Assembly (NCBI GenBank): GCA_004764695.1
Contig: SMSO01000031.1
Location: 5,193,048-5,257,047, forward strand
From: Schizochytrium sp. TIO01
Taxonomy: Eukaryota; Sar; Bigyra; Thraustochytrida; Thraustochytriidae
Direction of reading: 5' to 3'
Length of the DNA stretch: 64,000 nucleotides
The notes beneath the pieces are model-generated. The model searched no databases. It worked only from the letters and a program-made list of their open reading frames with translations, and had not been told where the DNA came from. This document shows positions 9,208 through 19,000 of this stretch, in pieces; the first letter of the stretch is position 1, and every line of letters begins with the position of its first letter. A program made the position numbers and the translations under genes.

Positions 9208-11289
9208 ATGGAGACCGCTGAATATGAGGAACCTTACGTTCGTTTGCTCAAGGAATTTCTGCAAGGAGCAGAATGGCAGCAGAGCTTGTCGATTTTCGCC
9301 GCGAGCCATGCTAAGAAGTTTGCCGGCTTACAACTAGAGCAAAACGATGCTATGCACCATCATGTGCGAGCTCCAGAAGGGTGGCAAGAAGGTAAATGGG
9401 AGGAATCCTACCAATCCCCACGCATTTCACCCGAATCAAAAAGTACAGAATATAGTAATGATCAGTATGAACTATTTCGAAGTTTCCAGCATTGGGCAGA
9501 CAAAATGCTCAGTCGCTTCGTAGGACAGTTGGGCGTCAGTGAAGAGGATCTTGTCGATATGTTAGAGACACGGCTACAAAATTCGGACGTGGGTACCGAT
9601 GCAGACCTTCGCGGGGATATTGAACAACTTCTTGACCTAGTCGATTCCTTACAGAGCTTTGAAAACTTTGCCCGGTGGATGGAGCATACCTTTGCCCGCC
9701 TTTGTCGTGATGACGATGCACAAGCTCAGTTCTTACGCGCGCAACTCGACTTGAAGGAATGGGACCTTCAAGTTGCCCTCGCAAACTCATTCGTTCAAAG
9801 TCGCCAGTCTGGGGTCCTTCCTGAGCGAGATCATGTGTTGCTTCCTTGGGCAGAAGCTGTAATTACGCTTCGTGAAGCACTAGAAGGTTTGGAGCATGGT
9901 GTTACAGATGAAAGTGAGATTGATGAGCTGTATGAAAGACTCACTTACGAACGGATCAATGTAGAATATCTTGTTGCCGAGCGGTTACGAGACAATGACT
10001 CTGTGGAATCTCAGCCTATTGCCTCAACCTTGGCATCTGCTGGAACTACAGACCACGACGAAACTACACTATCTCGATTACTAGATACCAGTGGAAAAGT
10101 TCAGCTTGCCATTTCTCGTCAGCGAGCACTCTTTCTCAAAGACCATCCACTGCTTGCAGACAGTGATTATGAAGCTATTTACTTTCGAATTCGGGAAGAG
10201 TTGGAAAAAGAAGAAGTGGGGTCGTCTCTATCGCAAGATGGCCGCCTCATGTTACAGACAGAGTTTGCAATTCTACATACAGACTGGACAGTGCTCGATG
10301 GCCTCATAGAAATTGTGCTACTTGAAAATGCGCTTCAACGCATAAACCAAGATATTCAACAAGAGCTTCAGACGCCTGGTTCTGTCGAATTTCACGACTA
10401 TAACATGCCTTCTATTATTTTGTCTGCAAACGCGCAACAACAAGGTATGCATCGTAAGGGCTCTCGTTTGCACATTCTCACCGCCGATGACGACCTTGCT
10501 ACCATGCGTGAAGTTTCACAGTTCATCCAGTCCAAAGGGGCACCTGGATCTCCGAAGCACCCGTTGTCTCCCGGTAAGCTTGTGACTACACCCAAAGAGG
10601 CGCGTAAGGCAATTGACGAGATGCAAGCCAAGCTCCGACGTATTACACAGCAGCGCGAACTTGACAATATGCGGAAGCGTCTCGAAGAGGAGGTGCGAAA
10701 GGCTGGTGCTGCCGACATGCGACTCATTAACCGCCTGGCTTCCAAAGTTGCGCAAATGGAGGCAATGATGCTTGCTGAAAATGGGGAGCCACTTAATCTC
10801 GATATCGACAGCTTTGCTACATCTTCCAAGGGGTCCAACACACAGCATAAAGGCAGCGGGTTTAAAGGTTACCGCGATGATTTTGATGATACCATGAGCG
10901 ATGCTACCGTTGAAGACAACGATGATTTTGATCAAGAGCACCAAGACACTCAAAATATAGCCTCAGCAAATGCGAAAAGTGGCAAGGCTCGTGTGAGTCG
11001 TTTGCAAATTGAGGCCCATGAACCCACCGATCCTGATAAGCTTTTGGAAGAGACCGAAAGAATGCGGAAAAAGCTTTTGCTTCGTGCTGCTCCAACTCCA
11101 TACAGAGTATCTCCTTCGAACGATGGACGTCGGTCACAGATTCTCCTAAATTCACCCAAATCCTCGAGTTTTATGGGCAGAAGTCCGTCCGGGAGCCTAT
11201 TTGCTGCAAACCCCAAACGGGAAGTTATTGTTAATCCTACAAGTCTTCGTTTTCTTGCCACCAACGTGTATTCTCATCAAAAGGCATGA
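9208..11289 (+). CDS. CFAP36/BART-domain-like protein
   Basis: Single-exon ORF of 693 residues; the first in-frame ATG is at 9208. The N-terminus (EPYVRLLKEFLQGAEWQQSL, later ELFRSFQHWADKMLSRFV and VSEEDLVDMLETRL) has the helical pattern of the BART domain found in ARL2-binding proteins and in CFAP36 (CCDC104), here with an insertion between the early helices. Residues about 130-160 (IEQLLDLVDSLQSFENFARW) look like the start of a second, diverged helical domain. Residues about 465-530 are predicted coiled coil (EARKAIDEMQAKLRRITQQR), followed by an acidic patch and a Ser-rich tail. Known BART-domain proteins bind ARL-family GTPases and CFAP36 localises to cilia. The protein is about twice the length of animal CFAP36, so it may be a lineage-specific relative rather than an orthologue. 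Confidence 0.7.
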   Translation: METAEYEEPYVRLLKEFLQGAEWQQSLSIFAASHAKKFAGLQLEQNDAMHHHVRAPEGWQEGKWEESYQSPRISPESKSTEYSNDQYELFRSFQHWADKMLSRFVGQLGVSEEDLVDMLETRLQNSDVGTDADLRGDIEQLLDLVDSLQSFENFARWMEHTFARLCRDDDAQAQFLRAQLDLKEWDLQVALANSFVQSRQSGVLPERDHVLLPWAEAVITLREALEGLEHGVTDESEIDELYERLTYERINVEYLVAERLRDNDSVESQPIASTLASAGTTDHDETTLSRLLDTSGKVQLAISRQRALFLKDHPLLADSDYEAIYFRIREELEKEEVGSSLSQDGRLMLQTEFAILHTDWTVLDGLIEIVLLENALQRINQDIQQELQTPGSVEFHDYNMPSIILSANAQQQGMHRKGSRLHILTADDDLATMREVSQFIQSKGAPGSPKHPLSPGKLVTTPKEARKAIDEMQAKLRRITQQRELDNMRKRLEEEVRKAGAADMRLINRLASKVAQMEAMMLAENGEPLNLDIDSFATSSKGSNTQHKGSGFKGYRDDFDDTMSDATVEDNDDFDQEHQDTQNIASANAKSGKARVSRLQIEAHEPTDPDKLLEETERMRKKLLLRAAPTPYRVSPSNDGRRSQILLNSPKSSSFMGRSPSGSLFAANPKREVIVNPTSLRFLATNVYSHQKA

Positions 11290-12686
11290 AGTACTCTGTA
11301 CCAGTATCATTCTTAAAAGCTAGTTACTACCCGCCTAGTCATCAACAAAACGCATCAATTGTAAGCCGAAATACATAGATAAATATAGATAGAAATATCT
11401 GTGAGGGGAAAAACACATTTGTATGATTTCTTATGTCAGTATCTTCTTCTGCTGTGACGTGTTTCATGTAATACAACTAAGCAGTATTCGATATCCTTAA
11501 CCTTATAGCTGCGTACCTCAGTTTCCAAGCAATCATCAATGTCCTCCCTAAATTCGCGAATAACTCCAAACTTGTGGATCCAATACTCTGAAGGTACTAC
11601 CTAGGTGCTATATCATAGCATTACAAGTAACACTAATTGCTGACTGACCACAATCCACACTTTAGTTTTACAAGAACTGATTGACGCGTGCAAGTAAAGT
11701 GAAGCAAGTCAAGATCAGGTGTACACAAACTGCGGAAATCCTTTTTCGAAAGGAACATCACCCGAAAAAGGTCGAACGTGAATAATGATGAATACACACA
11801 TTAGCAAGCGCAGAAAGGATTAAGTGAATAATTGGATGAAGCAATGTCAACAGTTTCAAGGGTGATTTGCTGTCTTCTTAAGCTTTGGTCGCCTATACCT
11901 TTCCATAAGACCTCTTAGCCTGGCCCATTCTTGACAGGGCTTCGGGAACATAGCGTTCTCGTTCTCAATAATGCGCACTATTTCGGTCGCCGCTCATTTC
12001 TGTTTTTCCCTCCACCCTCTCTACCCACTGTGTTCTATTTTAAGCCTATCTATTCATAATTTTGAAAAAACAGTCTCAGTGTGTAATCCTCTCAATCCAC
12101 TTTGGAACACTCCAAGCTTTACTCACATAACACTACCTCTAAATGAAGATTAAAGTGCATTTGAATAGAGAGGAAAAGGGGCTCGTGGGCAAAAATTAAG
12201 CTCCAGTGGGGTTTTGGAGGCAGAGTGAGACAACCTGGAGGTGGATTGCCAAAGTGGCACTGTTGAGCGCTGTTGAGACTTATTCATTCTGCTTATCGCC
12301 GCTCGCTACTCGATCCGAGTGCGTGCGCTGACGTGGTAAGTGGCGCCCCGCGCCGACGCCTGTCGGTCAGGAATGTCATATCGTGATACCTGGCCGACCC
12401 GTCCCGCCGCAAGGCCTTACGGCAGAGTTGGCGAGGAAGGGTTGAAGATGCGGTGAAGAAGATTGATTTTTTCTTCTTCTCCTTCTTCTTTTGTTTCTAT
12501 CTCTTTGTTTCTGTTTATTTGTATAGTAATAAGAAGAAGAGGAGAGAAGAAAGAGCGTTGTTTTGATATGATATGATATGTATAGAATGGAATGTAGATT
12601 GCTAACGTGTCTCGGTCGATCGCCGTGGATTGTGGACTGTGCAGTCAAAGGCCTTCGCTTAGGAAGTCTTCAACCCTCCTGCCAAG
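11290..12686. other. Intergenic, no gene seen
   Basis: About 1.4 kb between the CFAP36-like gene and SEC61A. It contains a small (ATGAT)n run near 12564-12582 and pyrimidine-rich tracts near 12465-12500. The last few hundred bases are the presumed SEC61A promoter. Confidence 0.5.
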
Positions 12687-14492
12687 ATGGTGCGCTTCTT
12701 GCAGCTCATCAAACCGATGATGTTCATCATCCCTGAGGTCGAGCAGGTAAGTCAAGGTTTTTTTGGTCTATATTTTTTCTCATGGCTAGCTCGAAAGAGC
12801 CGAAGATGAGCTACCTGGATTTGATCGTGAAGCAAGCGTATGCACAGCCACCAATGGTTGCTGCCTTGCGGAATGTGCAAGGACGAGGAGCAGTGCACAG
12901 CAGCTGCATCTTGTCTGCAAACAAAAACGTACCTGAAGGAGCTAGACAACTAACTGACTTTGATGATGAAATGCGTCCTCTAACCGCAATTTTTCAAATA
13001 TACCTGACTGCAACTTGATCGCCGCGTGTCGACAACTCGTGTGTCTTCTTGCTCATGTTCGATGCATGTCTTCTTTTGTCCATCTTTGACGCTCTTCATT
13101 GCAAAACGTCATAAAAACAGCCCGACCGCAAGGTGCCCTTCCGTGAGAAGATGCTCTGGACGGCCCTTACCCTCTTCATTTTCCTGGTGTGCTGCCAGAT
13201 TCCCTTGTACGGTGTAAGCCTTGGCAAGGGTGGTGACCCTCTTTACTGGGTTCGTGTGATTCTGGCCTCCAACCGTGGTACTCTTATGGAGCTCGGTATC
13301 AGCCCCATCGTGACCAGTGGTATGATCATGCAGCTCCTCGCCGGCGTTCGTCTCATTGAGGTTGACCAGTCCGTCAAGGAGGACCGTGCTCTCTTCGGTG
13401 GTGCTCAAAAGCTCTTTGGTATTCTCATCACCATCGGTGAGGCCGTTGCCTATGTTCTCTCTGGTGCCTACGGTGATGTCTCCGAGATCGGTGCAGGTAA
13501 CGCTATCCTCATCATCATGCAGCTCGTTATGGCTGGTGTGATTGTTATCATCCTTGATGAGCTTCTCCAGAAGGGCTACGGTCTCGGCTCTGGTATCTCG
13601 CTCTTCATTGCCACCAACATCTGTGAGTCCATCGTTTGGAAGGCCTTCTCCCCGACCACCATCAACACCGGTGCTGGTACCGAATTCGAGGGCGCCATTA
13701 TTGCTCTTGGTCACCTTGTGCTTACCCGCCCCAACAAGTTCCAGGCTCTCAAGGAGGCTTTCTACCGCCAGAACCTCCCGAACCTCATCAACCTCCTCTC
13801 CACTGTGGTTGTCTTCCTCGTGGTCATCTACTTCCAGGGATTCCGTGTCGATATCCCGCTCAAGAGCCACCGCGTCCGTGGCCACACCAGCTCTTATCCG
13901 ATCAAGCTCTTCTACACCTCCAACATTCCCATCATCCTTCAGACTGCTCTCGTCTCGAACCTGTACTTCCTCAGCCAGATTCTTTACAAGCGCTTCAGCC
14001 ACAACATTCCTTGTCCGTATGCTCGGTCGCTGGGAGGCTGTGGCTTCTGGCCAGAGCAAGCCTGTTGGTGGTCTCGCGTACTACATCAGCCCACCGGGAA
14101 GCCTTGCCGATCTTATCTGGGACCCGATCCACACTATCTTCTACTTTGTCTTCATTGTGGGCTCCTGCGGTCTCTTCTCCCGCACCTGGATCGATATCTC
14201 TGGCTCCTCCCCCCGTGATGTTGCCAAGCAGCTCAAGGATCAGGGCCTTGTCATTGGTGGCTACCGTGAGACCTCCACGGTTTCTGTCTTGAACCGTTAC
14301 ATCCCCACTGCGGCGACCTTTGGTGGCATGTGCATTGCCGCTCTCAGTGTCTTCGCTGATATGATGGGTGCCATTGGCTCTGGTACTGGAATTTTGCTCG
14401 CTGTCACCATTGTGCACCAGTACTTCGAGACCTTTGCCAAGGAGCAGATCGCCAACGGCGGCAACCTTGGCATTATGGGCATGATGCAGTAA
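12687..14492 (+). CDS. SEC61A: Protein translocon subunit Sec61-alpha (frameshifted in this sequence)
   Basis: Exon 1 is 12687-12746 (20 residues from ATG). The intron at 12747-13120 has GTAAGT and AAACAG ends. Exon 2 runs to TAA at 14490-14492. The product is the pore subunit of the ER protein-conducting channel, with about ten membrane segments. Family hallmarks include the start [10 protein letters not shown], the plug/TM2 region with [19 protein letters not shown], and [10 protein letters not shown]. At 14009-14010 the sequence reads ATTCCTTGTC where the family needs ATTCTTGTC: one extra C shifts the frame, and the remaining ~160 codons continue in the next frame to the normal C-terminus. 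Ignoring that base gives 476 residues, exactly the length of human SEC61A1. The conserved reading on both sides points to a sequencing or assembly error, or a recent allele, rather than an old pseudogene. Confidence 0.95.
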
Positions 14493-15716
14493 CTGCAAAT
14501 GCGCTCGTCCCCGTAAACAACATATAGAAAGAACCTAAAAATTACTATAAATAGCGCTTAAATATATCTACCAGCTACGTCGCTTTCCGAACTTCATCCT
14601 CGGTCGCTTATTACTTAAAATTAACGAAGCTACCCTAAGAAGAATGTTGAGCAGACTTCTGTAATCGCTTGATAAAATTTTACTGTATTCCCTGATGCAT
14701 TCTTCGTATACATTGCTGCGATACATCTGAAACGAAGTCTTTTAAATTATTATTTGTCTTCTTCTTTTCTAAAGGATCGACGATATCTTTCCCTTCATCA
14801 GTTTGACTAGAAAATGCAAACCCAAGCACTATTAAAGTCGCTGTTCTACCTACCTACGCTGTTCTCCAACAACTTTCGACTTGCCTTAGCTTCAAGCTTT
14901 ACTACATGAAGAAACAGGGACTGTTCTACTAATGGAACAGCTTTACTATCACTTACAGAGTAATAGAACAGCGTTTGTATTACTTAATAGTAGTACAAAT
15001 ATGCTCACCTTGAACAGAACACCTAATTTAAACAGCTGTTCTGTTCTAGCTATAGAACAGAGACGTATATAAGAGCTAGGTTCACTATGAAGGAACAGTA
15101 ACGCCGCTCGAGTAAGACGTTCCACTCTGGTTACAGAAAAGCCCTACTACTAATTATTGACTCCTTAAATGTTCTGTTCTTCACCATTTTACTAATCTGA
15201 CACTTTTCCTTTGCTACTCTGATGCGTATTTAATCCTAGTATGTTCTTTTCTTTTGCTACGAAAGAAATCTGTATGAACGTTCTGTTCTCATTTAGCTTA
15301 ATATAAGGTAAATGAGTGAAGGCTATTCCTAGTCGCAAGCACGGTCACAGTATCATGCAAAGAATGGGACTATTTAGATCATGTTTTAATTTGGAATTTG
15401 GCCATTTACTACCGACGTAACGGAAACAAATACTGAAAATTGAATACAAAAAGAGGCTTCAAATCGTCGGGTTTCCCGACTATTCACTACTCTAGCTAGC
15501 AAAAAACAGCTTTTCTTTAACAGTTTATTACTTTATTATCTTAATTTTTAATTTTTCAAATTATATTTTAATTAAAAGCTAAAAACTAAAAACTAATACC
15601 AAATCAGCAGCGTTTTCATTATGTTCGAACATGCGCGCAATTGTATCAGAAGTCCAAGATCAACGGCGCTCTATATCTTCGTAGGTCAATCATGATTGTT
15701 TTGGTTTGTTGATCAT
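14493..15716. other. AT-rich spacer between convergent genes
   Basis: Lies between the 3' ends of SEC61A (plus) and the ARM-repeat gene (minus). No ORF of note. Its middle third is occupied by the GAACAG/CTGTTC cluster described separately. Around 15480-15600 the sequence becomes very AT-rich with short inverted and direct repeats such as AAAACTAAAAACTAA. Confidence 0.6.
14841..15288. repeat. Cluster of twelve GAACAG/CTGTTC hexamers
   Basis: Exact copies start at 14841, 14859, 14921, 14935, 14966, 15012, 15036, 15041, 15055, 15093, 15174 and 15283, six or seven in each orientation class. Some are paired as inverted repeats, for example CTGTTCTACTAATGGAACAG (14921-14940) and CTGTTCTAGCTATAGAACAG (15041-15060). 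By simple base odds about 0.2 copies would be expected in 450 bp on both strands. Function unknown. Confidence 0.7.
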
Positions 15717-16073
15717 CTACAGGAGTTCTATACAAAGTAGCTTGCCTTCTTGACCGTGTGAACTAGGTATAGATACCAAGATTTCACAGGCACTTAAATA
15801 GTCATAAAAGCGAGGGGAAATACCTGGCTGGCTACGGTGGGTTTCATTATTTGTTATCACTTGTTGTAGCTTTGCGAAAGTTCGCTTATAAGTTCTTTGT
15901 GACGGAAACCTTTGATGTGCATCCAAAACAGACTCACGTGCACCCGCATTGATACAAAACTGAAAGACTGCACAAGCGAAGGCTCTATTACGCAATGCCA
16001 CTATACGCGCTTTCTGCCACATCTGCATTTGTTTGACGTGTGCTTATAGCGGCCACCATCTCTGCGCCCACAT
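15717..16073 (-). pseudogene. Out-of-frame 3' continuation of the ARM-repeat gene
   Basis: Downstream of the TGA at 16074-16076 the minus strand still reads like the next ARM repeat (NVGAEMVAA, then TNADV), but only in a shifted frame. Comparing with sister repeats, one base is missing near 16094-16096 and one extra G lies near 16003-16006. These two changes compensate. Beyond them an open frame continues through a unique tail of about 95 residues to TAG at 15717-15719. This tail was probably the native C-terminus. Either both indels are sequence errors and the gene is about 120 residues longer, or the end has genuinely decayed. Confidence 0.6.
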
Positions 16074-19000
16074 TCAAATCTTGTCCCAGGATCTTTTGTT
16101 GCGATTGTTGAGACCAAGATTCCGCAATACAGCACATGCTTGATTTTGCAAATCTTCATTCGTTTGATGCACGCGCATGGCGACCACAATCTCTGCGCCA
16201 ACGTTCAAATGTTGTCCCAGGATCTCTTTGTTGCGATCATTGCTGGCAGCAAGATTTGCCAATGCACCACATGACTTTTCTTGCACGTCTGCATTCGATA
16301 GATGCGCGCGCATGGCGGCCACAATCTCTACGCCCACATTCAAATCTTGCCCCAGGGTCTCTCTGTTGCGATCATTGTTGGCAGCAAGACTCCACAATGC
16401 CCTACATGCTCTTTCTTGCACGCCTGCATTCGTTCGATGCGCGCGCATGGCGACCACAATGACTGCGCCAACGTTCAAATCTTGCCCCAGGATCTCTTTG
16501 TTGCGATTATTGCTGGCAGCAAGAATTGCCAATGCACCACATGACTTTTCTTGCACGTCTGCATTCGATAGATGCGCGCGCATGGCGGCCACAATCTCTG
16601 CGCCCACATTCAAATCTTGCCCCAGGGTCTCTCTGTTGCGATCATTGTTGGCAGCAAGACTCCACAATGCCATACATGCTCTTTCTTGCACGCCTGCATT
16701 CGTTCGATGCGCGCGCATGGCGACCACAATGTCTGCGCCAACGTTCAAATCTTGCCCCAGGATCTCTTTGTTGCGATCATTGCTGGAAACAAGATTTGCC
16801 AATGCACCACATGACTTTTCTTGCACGTCTGCATTCGTTAGATGTGCGCGCATGGCGGCCACAATCTCTGCGCCCACATTCAAATCTCGTCCCAGGATCT
16901 CTCTGTTGCGATCGTTGAGACCAAGATTCAGCAATGTACCACATGCTTGTTCTTGCACGCCTGCATTCGTTAGATGTGCACGCATGGCGGCCACAATCTC
17001 TGCGCCCACATTCAAATCTTGCCCCAGAGTCTCTCTGTTGCGATCATTGTTGGCAGCAAGTCTCCACAATGCCCTACATGCTCTTTCTTGCACGCCTGCA
17101 TTCGATAGATGCGCGCGCATGGCGGCCACAATCTCTGCGCCCACATTCAAATCTTGCCCCAGGATCTCTCTGTTGCGATCATTGTTGGCAGCAAGACTCC
17201 ACAATGCCGCACATGCTGTTTTTTGCACGCCTGCATTCGTTAGATGTGCGCGCATGGCGGCCACAATCTCTGCGCCCACATTCAAATCTCGTCCCAGGAT
17301 CTCTCTGTTGCGATCGTTGAGACCAAGATTCAGCAATGCACCACATGCTTGTTCTTGCACGCCTGCATTCGATAGATGTGCGCGCATGGCGGCCACAATC
17401 TCTGCGCCCACATTCAAATCTTGTCCCAGGATCTCACAGTTACGATCATTGTTGGCAGCAAGACTCCACAATGCCGCACATGCTTGATTTTGCACGTCTG
17501 CATTCGATAGATGCGCGCGCATGGCGGCCACAATCTCTGCGCCCACATTCAAATCTTGCCCCAGGATCTCACAGTTGCGATCATTGTTGGCAGCAAGACT
17601 CCACAATGCCACACATGCTTGATTTTGCAAATCTTCATTCATGAGATGTGCGCGCATGGCGGCCACAATCTCTGCGCCCACATTCAAATCTTGCCCCAGG
17701 ATCTCTCTGTTGCGATCGTTTACAGCAAGATTCCGCAATGCACGACATGCTTGTTCTTGCACGCCTGCATTCGATAAATGCGCGCGCATGGCGGCCACAA
17801 TCTCTGCGCCCACATTCAAATCTTGCCCCAGGATCTCTTTGTTGCGATCGTTTACAGCAAGATTCAGCAATGTACCACATGCTTGATTTTGCACGTCTGC
17901 ATTCGATAGATGTGCGCGCATGGCGGCCACAATCTCTGCGCCCACATTCAAATCTTGCCCCAGGATCTCTCTGTTGCGATCGTTTACAGCAAGACTGCAC
18001 AATGCCCTACATGCTTGTTCTTGCACGCCTGCATTCGATAGATGTGCGCGCATGGCGGCCACAATCTCTGCGCCCACATTCAAATCTTGTCCCAGGATCT
18101 CACAGTTACGATCATTGTTGGTAGCAAGACTCCACAATGCCCTACATGCTCTTTCTTGCACGCCTGCATTCGTTAGATGCGCGCGCATGGCGGCCACAAT
18201 CTCTGCGCCAACGTTCAAATCTTGCCCCAGGATCTCTTTGTTGCGATCATTGCTGGCAGCAAGATTTCGCAATGCACCACATGCTGTTTTTTGCACGCCT
18301 GCATTCGATAGATGTGCGCGCATGGCGGCCACAATCTCTGCGCCCACATTCAAATCTTGCCCCAGGATCTCTCTGTTGCGATCATTGTTGGCAGCAAGAC
18401 TCCACAATGCCCTACATGCTCTTTCTTGCACGCCTGCATTCGTTAGATGCGCGCGCATGGCGGCCACAATCTCTGCGCCAACGTTCAAATCTTGCCCCAG
18501 GATCTCTTTGTTGCGATCATTGCTGGCAGCAAGATTTCGCAATGCACCACATGCTGTTTTTTGCACGCCTGCATTCGATAGATGTGCGCGCATGGCGGCA
18601 ACAATCTCTGCGCCCACATTCAAATCTTGTCCCAGGATCTCACAGTTGCGATCATTGTTGGCAGCAAGACTCCACAATGCCACACATGCCTGATTTTGCA
18701 CATCTTCATTCATTAGATGTGCGCGCATGGCGGCCACAATCTCTGCGCCCACATTCAAATCTTGCCCCAGGATCTGTCTGTTGCGATCATTGTTGGCAGC
18801 AAGATTCCGCAATGCACCACATGCTTGTTCTTGCACGCCTGCATTCGATAGATGTGCGCGCATGGTGGCCACAATCTCTGCGCCCACATTCAAATCTTGC
18901 CCCAGGATCTCTTTGTTGCGATCATTGCTGGCAGCAAGATTTGCCAATGCCGCACATGCTTGTTCTTGCACGTCTGCATTCGTTAGATGTGCGCGCATGG

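Noticed and set aside
12782-13018. 78-codon ORF inside the SEC61A intron
   Set aside because: No motif and no sign of its own expression; the intron boundaries around it are well supported.
13109-14059. 316-codon minus-strand ORF opposite SEC61A
   Set aside because: Antisense shadow of the Sec61-alpha coding sequence; acidic, low-information product.
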